Positions 15,771 to 24,854 of a DNA stretch of 59,453 nucleotides are shown here, in pieces. Source of the stretch: Candidatus Liberimonas magnetica (GTDB lineage Bacteria; Elusimicrobiota; Endomicrobiia; Endomicrobiales; JAFGIL01); NCBI GenBank assembly GCA_020523885.1, contig JAJAPY010000021.1:1-59453 (forward strand), read 5' to 3'. The notes below the pieces were generated by a model. It ran no database searches and had not been told where the DNA came from. It worked only from the letters and a program-made list of their open reading frames with translations. The position numbers were made by a program, and so were the translations under genes. Position 1 is the stretch's first letter; each line of letters begins with the position of its first letter.

Positions 15771-16733
15771 ATGAAGACAATTGATTTAGAGAAACTGCGC
15801 AGGCTTGAATTAGACGAAAAGACAGCAACTCCCACGTACGGGCGCTTTATTGCCGAACCATTTGAGAGGGGATACGGGCATACAATAGGCAATGCTTTAA
15901 GAAGGATACTTTTCTCGAGCCTTGAAGGTTCTGCCATTTCATCGATACGCATAAAAGGTGCTTTGCATGAATTTGCAGTGCTTAAAAATGTGAAAGAAGA
16001 TGTTGCAAATATCATACTTAACTTAAAGAGAATCAGGCTTAAGATGTATACTAAAGGCCCTGAAACCCTTTTCTTGAAAGTAAAGAAACACGGCCTGGTC
16101 ACAGCCAAGGATATAGAACCTAATGCAAATATCGAAATATTGACTATCGACCAACCCATAGCTACCCTGGACCACGGAGCAGAACTTGAGATCGAGATGG
16201 AAGTGACCCGCGGTAAAGGTTATGTGGTCGAATCCGAAAATGCCCAGGGTAAATATACAACAAATACCATAGTCCTTGATGCCTTGTATTCACCTATAAT
16301 AAAGGTTAACTATGAGGTTGAAAATACAAGAGTAGAACAAATAACCGATTATGATAAATTGATACTCGAAATATGGACCGACGGGTCAGTTTCTCCTTCG
16401 GACGCCCTTGCTTACTCTGCAAAAGTGCTCAAGAACACCCTAAGTATTTTTACAGGGCCCGAGCCTGTAGTTGAAACAGTCACGCAGCAGGAAGTCCAGG
16501 ACGAAAAATTAAATGAGTTGTTAAAACAACCCATCAGTATTATGGACCTGTCTGTCAGGTCCTATAACTCAGTTACCGGTGCGGGGTTAAAAACGATAGG
16601 AGACCTGGTCATAAAGCAGGAAGAGGAAATACTTTCATTTAAAAATTGCGGGAAACGTTCAATAACCGAGATAAAAGAAAAGCTGCAAGAGTTAGGTTTA
16701 TCTCTCGGGATGAAAGGAATCGAAAATGATTAA
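15771..16733 (+). CDS. rpoA: RNA polymerase subunit alpha
   Basis: This 320-residue alpha subunit nucleates RNA polymerase assembly and reads UP elements and activators. The N-terminal domain has [28 protein letters not shown]-like sequence. The C-terminal domain (about residues 250-318) carries [23 protein letters not shown] and the [21 protein letters not shown] helix-hairpin-helix. Full length. Overlaps rplQ by 8 bases. Confidence 0.97.
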   Translation: [320 protein letters not shown]

Positions 16734-17079
16734 GAATTATCATAGGCGGAAATTATCCGTAACAAGTGCCCATAGAAGGTCTATGCTCAGGAACATGGCG
16801 ACATCTCTTTTTTTGCATGAGAAGATCAAAACTACTTATGCCAGGGCAAAAGAGCTTCAGAGTTATTCCGAAAGGCTTATAACCGGAGCAAAGCCTTTAA
16901 CCCTCGATGCAAAGAGGAAGATCTTTGCAGAGATAAAGGATAAGGAAGTCCAGAAAAAGATATTTGAAGTCCTTGTCCCCAGGTTTAAAGAGCGCAGTGG
17001 CGGGTATACCCAGATGTATAAACTGGGGAACCGGGTCGGAGATAACGCAGAAATCGTATTGATAAGGCTTTTGAGTTAG
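16726..17079 (+). CDS. rplQ: Ribosomal protein bL17
   Basis: This 117-residue large-subunit protein starts MIKNYHRRKLSVTSAHRRSMLRNMATSLFLHEKIKTTYARAKE, typical of bL17, and ends with GGYTQMYKLGNRVGDNAEIVLIRLL. The ATG lies inside the end of rpoA, so translation is probably coupled. It is the last gene of the ribosomal supercluster; only 18 bases separate it from mreB. Confidence 0.97.
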   Translation: MIKNYHRRKLSVTSAHRRSMLRNMATSLFLHEKIKTTYARAKELQSYSERLITGAKPLTLDAKRKIFAEIKDKEVQKKIFEVLVPRFKERSGGYTQMYKLGNRVGDNAEIVLIRLLS

Positions 17080-17097
17080 TGACTTAGGATTAAAGAT

Positions 17098-18126
17098 ATG
17101 TTTGATTATTTATTCAGGCTTTTTTCAAATGATATGGGGATCGATCTTGGCACAGCGTCGGTCCTTGTTTATGTAAAAGGACAGGGGATAGTGCTTAGAG
17201 AACCTTCCGTAGTAGCTATAGAAAGAGATACAAAAAAGATCCTGGCTATCGGCATTGAAGCAAAAAGAATGCTTGGTAAAACACCTGCGAATATCATAGC
17301 CGTCAGGCCGCTCAGGAACGGAGTAATAGCGGATTTTGAAGTCACAGAACAAATGATAAGGTATTTCATCAAAAAAGTGCATAACAGAAGAAGCCTTCTT
17401 CATCCCCGGGTAGTCATCGGTATCCCAAGCGGGATAACGGAAGTAGAAAGAAGAGCCGTAAGAGAGTCTTCCGAGCAGGCCGGGGCACGGGAAGTGTATC
17501 TGATAGAAGAGCCCATGGCTGCTGCTATAGGCGCGAACATACCAATACAGGAACCCGAAGGCAACATGATAGTTGATATCGGCGGAGGCACCACAGAGGT
17601 AGCGGTCATATCTTTAGGCGGCATGGTGGTATCAAAATCGATCGACGTGGCCGGTGATGAGATGGATGAAGCGATAGTCCAATATTTTAGAAGAAAATAT
17701 AATTTATTAATCGGCGAAAATACAGCCGAAGAAGTGAAGATCCGGATAGGTTCAGTTTTTCCTTTAGCAGAAGAAAAAAGCATGGAAGTTAAAGGAAGGG
17801 ATCAGGTTACGGGGCTTCCTAAAACGATAACTATAACTTCCGAAGAAGTCCGCTCGGCGTTATCAGAACCGATAAAGTCCATTGTCGAAGTCATCAAAGG
17901 GACACTGGAAGAAACACCTGCCGAACTCTCAGCAGATCTGGTTGACAGGGGCATAGTTTTAGCAGGAGGAGGTTCGTTGCTGCGCGGGATATCAGACCTG
18001 CTTAGCCAGGAAACAGAGCTTCCTGTAAATATAGCAGAGGATCCTCTTACGTGCGTAGTAAGGGGTACGGGAAAATATCTTGAAGAATTGGATAACATCC
18101 GTTCCGCAAAAAAAGGAATCCTGTAA
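17098..18126 (+). CDS. mreB: Rod-shape actin homologue MreB
   Basis: This 342-residue cytoplasmic actin-like ATPase forms filaments under the membrane and steers the elongasome. Actin-fold phosphate loops are seen at [26 protein letters not shown] and [20 protein letters not shown]; the adenosine-binding motif is [13 protein letters not shown]. The short N-terminal [10 protein letters not shown] is the likely membrane anchor. A weak AGGA site (TTAGGATTAAAGAT) precedes the ATG. No terminator lies between it and rplQ. Confidence 0.97.
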   Translation: MFDYLFRLFSNDMGIDLGTASVLVYVKGQGIVLREPSVVAIERDTKKILAIGIEAKRMLGKTPANIIAVRPLRNGVIADFEVTEQMIRYFIKKVHNRRSLLHPRVVIGIPSGITEVERRAVRESSEQAGAREVYLIEEPMAAAIGANIPIQEPEGNMIVDIGGGTTEVAVISLGGMVVSKSIDVAGDEMDEAIVQYFRRKYNLLIGENTAEEVKIRIGSVFPLAEEKSMEVKGRDQVTGLPKTITITSEEVRSALSEPIKSIVEVIKGTLEETPAELSADLVDRGIVLAGGGSLLRGISDLLSQETELPVNIAEDPLTCVVRGTGKYLEELDNIRSAKKGIL

Positions 18127-18128
18127 GT

Positions 18129-18260
18129 CCAATGAAAAATGCAAATTGCAAAATGCAAAATTGTAGTATCCCGCCAAGGCGGGGATTAATTTAAATAAGT
18201 CCGCTAAAGCGGACACCTTAATTTTTAACTTTTCATTTTTAATTTTGCATTAAGTTAAGG
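18129..18260. repeat. Composite palindrome with nested hairpins, mreB-mreC
   Basis: The outer arms are TGCAAAN-family units (ATGCAAA, TTGCAAA, ATGCAAA and, facing, TTTTCAT, TTTTTAA, TTTTGCAT). Inside are two small hairpins, CCCGCC-AA-GGCGGG and GTCCGC-TAAA-GCGGAC. Similar composites follow mreD and mrdA, and a smaller one follows rodA. Confidence 0.8.
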
Positions 18261-18279
18261 GTTCGAGCCCCTTTAAACC

Positions 18280-19104
18280 ATGGAAGAAGATTTATATTCT
18301 CACCGCAAATCAAATCTTATATTTCTTTTCTTATTAATTACAAGCGTCTTTTTTATGACAACCCGCCTTAATGATTACGTAATAGGCTTTAAGAACTTTC
18401 TTTTTTACCTGATCTCACCTACCCCTATCGCTTCATCAAAAGTGATCAATTCCAGCCAAAGATTTTCCAAAAACATAAAAGAATTGGTCAAGGCTCACCA
18501 GGAAAACATAAACTTAAAGAAAAAATTAGAAAAATATGCCAGGCTTGAAAATGAATATGTACATTTTAAAGAAGAAAATACAAGGCTGCGCAATATTTTT
18601 GAGTTCTTGCCCATTCTGTCAAAAAAAGCAGTCGTAGCAACGGTCGTAAGCCGCGAGCCGAACAGTTGGTTTCAGTGGGTAATAATCGGGAAAGGGAAAA
18701 ACGACGGGTTAGTAATAGATGCTCCGGTCCTGGCCTGGGAAAAGAATAATTCTTATGTATTAGGAAGGGTAGGCGAGGTATTTAAAAATTATTCAAAGGT
18801 AATACTTGTTACTAATGCCTTTTCTGCTTTGCCGGCCATGACGGGCATCAGCGGGCACGAAGGTCTCATCGAAGGGCAAAACAACAGCCTGGTAAAACTT
18901 AATTATCTAATGAAAGAAAATGATATTAAGGTCGGGGATAAGGTAGTCACAAGCCCGTTAAGCTCAGTATTTCCCCCGAATATTTTAATCGGGAGGATGG
19001 CAGAGATAGCTCCGTCGGATGATGAGCGTTTTAAGTCTGTGTTCGTTGAGCCCGGAGCGGACATAAATAATCTAAAAGAAGTCATTGTTTTGATCCCGGA
19101 ATAA
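18280..19104 (+). CDS. mreC: Rod shape-determining protein MreC
   Basis: This 274-residue bitopic membrane protein activates the RodA-PBP2 synthase from the periplasmic side. One N-terminal membrane segment (LIFLFLLITSVFFM, residues about 13-26) is followed by a coiled coil around residues 60-105 (ENINLKKKLEKYARLENEY). Two beta domains follow, with VVATVVSREPNSWFQWVIIGKG and the conserved VITSPLSSVFPPNILIG-type motif. The ATG has no clear Shine-Dalgarno sequence (GCCCCTTTAAACC precedes it). Between mreB and mreD, as usual. Confidence 0.94.
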   Translation: MEEDLYSHRKSNLIFLFLLITSVFFMTTRLNDYVIGFKNFLFYLISPTPIASSKVINSSQRFSKNIKELVKAHQENINLKKKLEKYARLENEYVHFKEENTRLRNIFEFLPILSKKAVVATVVSREPNSWFQWVIIGKGKNDGLVIDAPVLAWEKNNSYVLGRVGEVFKNYSKVILVTNAFSALPAMTGISGHEGLIEGQNNSLVKLNYLMKENDIKVGDKVVTSPLSSVFPPNILIGRMAEIAPSDDERFKSVFVEPGADINNLKEVIVLIPE

Positions 19105-19107
19105 AAA

Positions 19108-19602
19108 ATGATAAAGCCGGTGTTTTATATTTTATCTTTCTTAATAGGGCTTATTTTACAGTTCAGTTTCAGCCAGTATATTTCCATAAACGGGCTGGCT
19201 CCGAACTTTATTTTGATATTTATAGTATTCTTAAGCCTCATGCGCGGCTCGATTACAGGCCAGGCGTACGGTTTTTTATGGGGGTTGTCCTGGGATGTTT
19301 TTTCAGTAAGGCTTTTTGGGTGCCATGCTTTTATTTTCACCTGCCTCGGGTATTTCCTTGGGCTTCTAAGCAAGAAGTGGGATGAAAATAAACTTAGTAC
19401 TCAGGTGTTCCTTACTCTTGTTTGTTCAATATTCTATTGGCTAGCCCTTATTTTATTGTATCAGTTTTTTGGGGACGGGAAATTGCAGGTCAATTATATA
19501 ATGATTTTACAGCCTCTTATTAATATGCTTTTAGCTCCTCCTGTTTTCAGGGTATGTTCGCTGTTGGTGGATTATTTTGACATAGATGAAAAAAGATATT
19601 AA
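19108..19602 (+). CDS. mreD: Rod shape-determining protein MreD
   Basis: This 164-residue integral membrane protein has about five hydrophobic segments and partners MreC in the elongasome. Visible family features are the first helix (VFYILSFLIGLILQFSFSQYISING), the LAPNFILIFIVFLSLMRG segment and GFLWGLSWDVFSVRLFGCHAF. It begins 3 bases after mreC stops, so translation is probably coupled. Confidence 0.9.
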   Translation: MIKPVFYILSFLIGLILQFSFSQYISINGLAPNFILIFIVFLSLMRGSITGQAYGFLWGLSWDVFSVRLFGCHAFIFTCLGYFLGLLSKKWDENKLSTQVFLTLVCSIFYWLALILLYQFFGDGKLQVNYIMILQPLINMLLAPPVFRVCSLLVDYFDIDEKRY

Positions 19603-19608
19603 TTTAAA

Positions 19609-19775
19609 GGAAAATTCAAAATGCAAAATGAAAAATGCAAAATTAAAGTATCGCCTTTGGCGACTTATTTAAATTGATCCTGCCGTGTCCGACGATTCTG
19701 TCGGACTCCGTATCGAAGCATCGGAGGCGGGATACAACAATTTTGCACTTTGCACTTTTCATTTTGCATTAAAAT
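19609..19775. repeat. Composite palindrome with nested hairpins, mreD-mrdA
   Basis: The outer arms are AATGCAAAATGAAAAATGC on the left and GCACTTTTCATTTTGCATT on the right (7-base-period TGCAAAN units). Nested inside are ATCGCC-TTT-GGCGA, TCCGAC-GATTCT-GTCGGA, and a split CCTGCC...GGCGGG pair. At 167 bases it is the largest of these composites. Confidence 0.8.
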
Positions 19776-19784
19776 TAGGCCCCT

Positions 19785-21572
19785 ATGGTATGGCAACAGG
19801 AACATAAGCTTGCATATGAAAACTTTTTAGAAAAACACAATTTTGTACTTTATTGTTTGTTGGTTTTATTTATTACTATGTCAGTCCGCCTTTTATACCT
19901 TCAGGTAGTAAGGGGCAACTATTATAAAGATATATCTGAACAACAACATATTCAGATAATCCTTGAAAGAGCTCCCAGGGGCATTATTTACGACCGGTTC
20001 GGAAACAAATTGGTAGAAAATAAGACTGCGTTCGTTGCCCTTTTCTATCCCTTTGCCCAGTACACAACACCGCCAAAAGAACTGCTTATTAAACTAAACA
20101 AAATATTCCCGGTAAAAAACTTAACTACTCGTCTTATCCAGAGCTGGAGCAGGGGCAAGGTAGTAAGGCTGGCAGAAGACTTGAGCCTCGAAGAGATGTT
20201 TCGTATACAGGAGCAGAGGCTTTTGCTTCCTGGAATATCTGTAATAAGAGAATCTAAACGCGAGTACACCGACCTAATGGCTAATTCTCATCTTGTAGGG
20301 TATTTAAGCGAAATTACCGCAAAAGAACTTGAAAACGTAAAACCCGATACATATAAAATGGGAGATTATATCGGCCGCTCAGGCATTGAAAAGGTCTGGG
20401 ACGGTACTTTACGCGGCCAAGATGGCGGATGGCAGATAGAAGTAGATGCTTATGGGCACCAAACCCGGCTGATAAGGCATATCCCTTCTTCCGTAGGCGG
20501 AAGCATTTATACTACCATAGATGCAAACCTGCAGAAGGCAGCTTATGAAGGTTTAGAAGCTACTCTTAAACTAAAAAAAGCAAGAGGGGCAGTTATCGGC
20601 ATAGACCCGAGATCAGGTGCGGTAAGGATACTAGTATCCAGCCCTGGTTTTGATCCGGAGAAATCTTTTTCAAGAGAGTTTAATAAGTATATTACGGATA
20701 AAGACCTTCCTTTGTTCAACAGGGCTATACAAGCCCTTTACCCACCGGGCTCAATATTTAAAATAATAACTTTTGTAGGTGCTTTAGAAGAAAAAGTGAT
20801 AGACCCGTCCAAAACATTCCTTTGTACAGGACAATTTGCTTTCGGGGATAAAGTATTTAAGTGCTGGGAAAAGAAAGGACATGGAAGGCTTTCGCTGCTG
20901 CCTGCTTTGTCAAAATCATGCGATGTGTATTTTTATCAACTAGGATTAAAATCCGGGTCTGACCTGATTGAGAAGTATGCAAAAATGTTCCGTCTTGACA
21001 AGCAGACAGGTATTGAACTCGCAGGAGAAAAAAAAGGACTTATCCCGAGCAAGGAATGGAAAATGGCAAGGTTTGGGCAGCCCTGGACTCCCGGTGATAC
21101 GATCAATATGGCTATAGGGCAAGGTTTTTTATGGGTAACTCCTATTGAAATGGCTGTTATGATGTCGGCTGTTGCGAACGGAGGCACTTTATATAAACCA
21201 TATTTACTTGACAGGATAGAATCTTCTGGGGGCGAGATACTTTCAAAGACAGATGCAAAAAAACTCAGTGAAATACAGCTCTCTCCCGAAGTCTGGCAAT
21301 TGATAAAAGAAGGATTAGAAGAAGTTGTAAAAACCGGTACCGGCCAGGGATGTTTTTTTAAGAACCTGAAGGTTTCAGGAAAAACAGGTACTGCCCAAAA
21401 TCCGCAGGGTGATGATCACGCCTGGTTCATCGCTTATGCTCCGAGCGATAATCCTGAGCTGGCCCTGACTATAATTGTCGAAAATGGCGGCCACGGAGGC
21501 AGTGTGGCAGCTCCCATTGCAAGAAAAATATTCAAGGAAGCGTTTAAGGAAGAGACAAAGAATGAATGGTAA
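19785..21572 (+). CDS. mrdA: Penicillin-binding protein 2, elongasome transpeptidase
   Basis: This 595-residue peptidoglycan DD-transpeptidase works with RodA in lateral wall growth. A single N-terminal membrane segment (FVLYCLLVLFITMSVRLLYLQVV) is followed by the pedestal domain (RAPRGIIYDRFGNKLVEN) and the transpeptidase domain. The catalytic S323xxK326 lies in PPGSIFKIITF, the second motif is SCD (SKSCDVYFYQ), and KTG starts at 533 (VSGKTGTAQNP). TIGxGQG-type sequence reads NMAIGQGFL. Length fits PBP2. Position between mreD and rodA supports mrdA over ftsI. Confidence 0.95.
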   Translation: MVWQQEHKLAYENFLEKHNFVLYCLLVLFITMSVRLLYLQVVRGNYYKDISEQQHIQIILERAPRGIIYDRFGNKLVENKTAFVALFYPFAQYTTPPKELLIKLNKIFPVKNLTTRLIQSWSRGKVVRLAEDLSLEEMFRIQEQRLLLPGISVIRESKREYTDLMANSHLVGYLSEITAKELENVKPDTYKMGDYIGRSGIEKVWDGTLRGQDGGWQIEVDAYGHQTRLIRHIPSSVGGSIYTTIDANLQKAAYEGLEATLKLKKARGAVIGIDPRSGAVRILVSSPGFDPEKSFSREFNKYITDKDLPLFNRAIQALYPPGSIFKIITFVGALEEKVIDPSKTFLCTGQFAFGDKVFKCWEKKGHGRLSLLPALSKSCDVYFYQLGLKSGSDLIEKYAKMFRLDKQTGIELAGEKKGLIPSKEWKMARFGQPWTPGDTINMAIGQGFLWVTPIEMAVMMSAVANGGTLYKPYLLDRIESSGGEILSKTDAKKLSEIQLSPEVWQLIKEGLEEVVKTGTGQGCFFKNLKVSGKTGTAQNPQGDDHAWFIAYAPSDNPELALTIIVENGGHGGSVAAPIARKIFKEAFKEETKNEW

Positions 21573-21576
21573 AACG

Positions 21577-21692
21577 AATAATGAAAATTGCAAAATGAAA
21601 ATTGCAAAATTATGGTATCCCGCCATGGCGGGATGATTTAAATAAGTCCGCAGTAGCGGACACATTAATTTTTCATTTTGCATTTTAATGGG
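21577..21692. repeat. Composite palindrome with nested hairpins, mrdA-rodA
   Basis: Outer arms: AATGAAAATTGCAAAATGAAA versus TTTTTCATTTTGCATTTTAAT. Nested hairpins: CCCGCC-AT-GGCGGG and GTCCGC-AGTA-GCGGAC. The inner sequences closely match those after mreB, so these are copies of one element that diverge in loop bases. Confidence 0.8.
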
Positions 21693-21703
21693 GTTATTAG
21701 AAC

Positions 21704-23071
21704 ATGCCTTATAAACTGGAATTAATTGGGTCGGAAAAACAAACATTGCCAAAACGGTTTGTTGAAAAAATGGATTGGTTTTTGCTTATTATCATAACTT
21801 TTATCATAGTTTCGGGGCTGATAGCTGTGTATTCCGCGGTGCTTCATTTCGGAAACCCCGGCAGGTTTTTTATCACCCAGTCCTTTGCGATATTTTTTGG
21901 GTTTCTTGCCATGATCTTGTTCTTGAGTTTCAATTACCAATATTTCAAGGAAATACATGTTTTTATATACATAATTTCAATATTGATGCTTGGTTTGGTA
22001 CTTATATTTGGATTGACTATAAGGGGGACAAGAGGGTGGTTCCATATAGGACATTTTGCGTTCCAGCCGGTCGAGTTCACTAAGATAATGTTTATTTTAG
22101 TCTTAGCGGCTCATCTTGATAAACACTGGCGGGAAATGAAGAAACTTCCGGCGCTCTTCGTTCCGTTAGCCTTACTCCTGGGGCACATTATACTTGTTTT
22201 GGTGCAGCCGGACTTCTCGTCAACCCTTGTGTATTTTCCTGTTACTATAGCGTTGTTATATGTTGCGGGTGCTGAAATACTTTATCTTTTGGCAATTATC
22301 CTCTTCGGAAGTATCGCTGTAGGAATACCTCTTATTTCGACATATCTGCGCATGCAGCCGGATTTCCTGCACTTTCATCCGTTCTTTAATTATCTTGTCC
22401 TTGCTACCCACGGAGGGCTTAAAGCTTTTATAGTCTTATCTGTCATAGTTTTATTTCTTGCGGTAGTTTGGTGGCTATTGAATAATTTCAGGATACATAT
22501 ACCTTCAATAGTCCTTATATCGTTATCCTTGATAATCGTGTTCGGGAGCCTTTCATCTGCGGTAATACAAAAATCAATAAAAGAATACCAGAGAAAACGG
22601 CTTGTTGTTTTTATAAACCCGGACATAGACCCGCTGGGCTCAGGTTATAATATAATACAATCAAAGATAGCGATAGGTTCAGGCCATTATTTCGGCAAAG
22701 GATTTTTTTCAGGGACGCAGACCCAGCTTGGCTTCCTGCCGGAGCAGCACACGGATTTTATATTTTCTGTCATAGGAGAAGAAACAGGGTTTTTCTTCTC
22801 GTTCTTTCTGGTATCGCTTTATTTTGCCCTCATCTGGAGGGCCCTTGTTATTGCCAGGGAAGCCCGGGACAGGTATGGTTCTATGGTGGCAACAGGTATT
22901 GCTACGATGTTCGGTTTTTATGCGATAATAAATATAGGTATGGTTATGGGTCTGATGCCTGCAGCAGGCCTTCCTCTTCCCTTTGTTTCGTACGGAGGTT
23001 CATCGATGGTGTCATCGTTGACCGCTATCGGGATACTTTTTTCGATACATATAAGAAGATACACAAACTAA
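21704..23071 (+). CDS. rodA: RodA, SEDS peptidoglycan glycosyltransferase
   Basis: This 455-residue polytopic membrane enzyme polymerises lipid II glycan strands for cell elongation. SEDS family marks are GTRGWFHIGHFAFQPVEFTKI, VQPDFSSTLVYFPVTIALLY, the IAIGSGHYFGKGFFSGTQTQLGFLPEQHTDFIFSVIGEETGF stretch and GLPLPFVSYGGSSMVSSLTAIG. Length is somewhat longer than E. coli RodA (370), with extra loop sequence around residues 220-310. Neighbouring PBP2 supports RodA over FtsW. Confidence 0.95.
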   Translation: MPYKLELIGSEKQTLPKRFVEKMDWFLLIIITFIIVSGLIAVYSAVLHFGNPGRFFITQSFAIFFGFLAMILFLSFNYQYFKEIHVFIYIISILMLGLVLIFGLTIRGTRGWFHIGHFAFQPVEFTKIMFILVLAAHLDKHWREMKKLPALFVPLALLLGHIILVLVQPDFSSTLVYFPVTIALLYVAGAEILYLLAIILFGSIAVGIPLISTYLRMQPDFLHFHPFFNYLVLATHGGLKAFIVLSVIVLFLAVVWWLLNNFRIHIPSIVLISLSLIIVFGSLSSAVIQKSIKEYQRKRLVVFINPDIDPLGSGYNIIQSKIAIGSGHYFGKGFFSGTQTQLGFLPEQHTDFIFSVIGEETGFFFSFFLVSLYFALIWRALVIAREARDRYGSMVATGIATMFGFYAIINIGMVMGLMPAAGLPLPFVSYGGSSMVSSLTAIGILFSIHIRRYTN

Positions 23072-23072
23072 A

Positions 23073-23137
23073 GTGCAAATTTCAAATTGCAAAATGCAAA
23101 ATTAAGGTGTCCCGACTTTTGTCGGGACTTATTTAAA
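23073..23137. repeat. TGCAAAN array plus hairpin, rodA-TPR gene
   Basis: Left-arm units GTGCAAA, TTTCAAA, TTGCAAA, ATGCAAA are followed by a hairpin GTCCCGAC-TTTT-GTCGGGAC and then TTATTTAAAATGGAGG. The long facing arm seen in the other composites is missing. GGAGG serves the next gene. Confidence 0.75.
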
Positions 23138-23155
23138 ATGGAGGGTTAAATCATA

Positions 23156-24565
23156 ATGTTTCAAAAACATTTTATAATTGTAATTACTTTTGTTTATTTC
23201 TTTTCTTGCCCTGCATTTTCAAAAAATATAGCGGTCATGCCTTTTAACAATATAACAAAAGATAAAGAAACGAGCTGGGTAGGTGCGGGTTTTTCGGAAA
23301 CCCTGGCCGCAAAACTTAATAAGGTAAAAGAAATAAACCTGCTTGAGAGAAAACAGCTATCGAAAATATTAGATGAAATAACATATCAACTATCCGGAGT
23401 AGTTGACGAAAAAACTGCGGTCAAGGCAGGGAAAAACTATGGTATAGATGTAATAGTCTTAGGCTCTTATAAGGCCGAGGGGGATACTTTAAAAGTGAGC
23501 GCACGGTTTATAAATGTGGAAAAAAGAAAAGTAATTGGTAAGGCTGAGGCAACGGGGAAGATAGACGATATTTTTAAACTCCAGGACGAGATACTTTTTA
23601 GTTTATTGGATAGTCTGAAAATAACACTTGCTGAAAATGAAAAACAGGAAATAAAGAAAGCCCCGGCGAAAAATTTAGAAGCGTACCAGTGGTTTTGCAA
23701 GGGAAAGGACGCCTATAATTTAAGGCTTTATGATAAGGCGATCGAATATTACCAGGAAGCGCTAAACCTTGATCCGGAGTATGCGGACGCTTATTACAGT
23801 ACAGGTTGTGCCTATGACAGTAAAGGGAACACAGACAAAGCAATTGAGTCCTGCGAGAAAACGGTAGGTATCGACCGGGAAAATAAGGAAGCATATTCTC
23901 TTTTAGGTTTCTCGTACTTAAAAAAAGGAAACTTCGATAAAGCGGCTGAGATGTATGAGAAAGCGGTAAGTATCGATCCGGGAAGTGCAAAAGCCTATTG
24001 TGATCTGGGGCTTGTGTATGACAAAAAATTAAACTATGACAAAGCGATAGAGCTGTATGAAAAAGCCGCAAACATTGACCCTGACCGCGCAGAGGCCTAT
24101 CTCGGCATCGGGCATGGCTATTACGGCGCAGAAAGCTACGATAAAGCGATCGAGATATATGAGAAAGCACTGGCTGTCAACCATGATAAAGACCCGGCCT
24201 GGCAGGCGATACATCCGGATGTATATTACAATATAGGCTTTGCATACGATGGCAAAGGAAGCGTTGATAAAGCGATCGAGGCTTGCGACAAGGCCTTAGC
24301 TATAGATCCGAATCATGGGAAAACTTATTTCCTTTTAGGCCTTTTATACTGCAAACAATTGAACTACGACAAAGCGATCGAGATGTACGAAAAAGCAGTA
24401 AGTTTAAATCCTTATCATGCTGATTCCTATTACAATCTGGGCCTTGCATACCGCAAGAAAGGGAACCGCATAAAGATGTTTTCCTGCTTTAAGAAAGCCG
24501 CCAGACTTGGGAATGTTCAATCGCAGGAATTTTTGCGTGAAGCAGGGCTTGATTGGAATAGGTAA
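23156..24565 (+). CDS. Secreted CsgG/FlgO-like protein with TPR array
   Basis: This 469-residue protein has an N-terminal signal sequence (FIIVITFVYFFSCPAFS). A curli-assembly/FlgO-like domain follows (about residues 23-160: IAVMPFNNITKDKETSWVGAGFSETLAAKL, LLERKQLSKIL, GIDVIVLGSYKAEGDTLKVSARFINV). Seven or eight TPR units with the YDKAIEYYQEALNLDP pattern run to the end. Such proteins are outer-membrane or periplasmic scaffolds. It lies at the end of the mre cluster and may be co-transcribed with it; whether it takes part in wall growth cannot be told from sequence. Confidence 0.85.
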   Translation: MFQKHFIIVITFVYFFSCPAFSKNIAVMPFNNITKDKETSWVGAGFSETLAAKLNKVKEINLLERKQLSKILDEITYQLSGVVDEKTAVKAGKNYGIDVIVLGSYKAEGDTLKVSARFINVEKRKVIGKAEATGKIDDIFKLQDEILFSLLDSLKITLAENEKQEIKKAPAKNLEAYQWFCKGKDAYNLRLYDKAIEYYQEALNLDPEYADAYYSTGCAYDSKGNTDKAIESCEKTVGIDRENKEAYSLLGFSYLKKGNFDKAAEMYEKAVSIDPGSAKAYCDLGLVYDKKLNYDKAIELYEKAANIDPDRAEAYLGIGHGYYGAESYDKAIEIYEKALAVNHDKDPAWQAIHPDVYYNIGFAYDGKGSVDKAIEACDKALAIDPNHGKTYFLLGLLYCKQLNYDKAIEMYEKAVSLNPYHADSYYNLGLAYRKKGNRIKMFSCFKKAARLGNVQSQEFLREAGLDWNR

Positions 24566-24574
24566 CTTGTGGTA

Positions 24575-24790
24575 GGGGGGCTGTCCCGCCCCCGCGCCCC
24601 CGGGTCAATTTTCTTTGGGCGCACAAAGAAAATTGACGAAAAGAAATGCGCCCCTGAGCCATTCGCTCGTATTTTTCAGGCGGCTGCGGAACTCGCCCCT
24701 CGGCTGTCGCCATGAGGGGCTCAGACAGTCCTCGCCGACAACCCCTGAAAAATACTCGACTCATTGACGGCTCAAAGGGGTTTAAAGTCA
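24575..24790. repeat. GC-rich dispersed-repeat-like inverted element
   Basis: It is much richer in GC than its surroundings. It contains a perfect 14-base hairpin (GTCAATTTTCTTTG / CAAAGAAAATTGAC with a GGCGCA loop) and a wider imperfect inversion. In the latter, GAGCCATTCGCTCGTATTTTTCAGG faces CCTGAAAAATACTCGACTCATTGACGGCTC in shortened form. The type, with a hairpin followed by a Ser/Arg-rich pseudo-ORF, resembles intergenic elements scattered in many genomes. No protein is assigned. The rest of the gap to 24854 holds nothing recognisable. Confidence 0.55.
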
Positions 24791-24854
24791 AAAATATAAA
24801 TGCTGCGAAACCAATAACATTTGGCAAACTAATAATGGGAGTTAAAATACTTTT

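Noticed and set aside
18255-18275. tRNA fragment (GGTTCGAGCCCC resembles a T arm)
   Set aside because: No acceptor stem, D arm or anticodon arm can be built around it; probably chance or a small hairpin.
24489-24827. Minus-strand protein-coding gene of 112 residues
   Set aside because: It overlaps the end of the TPR gene and the GC-rich inverted element; its Arg/Ser-rich content is that of a translated repeat, and there is no ribosome binding site.
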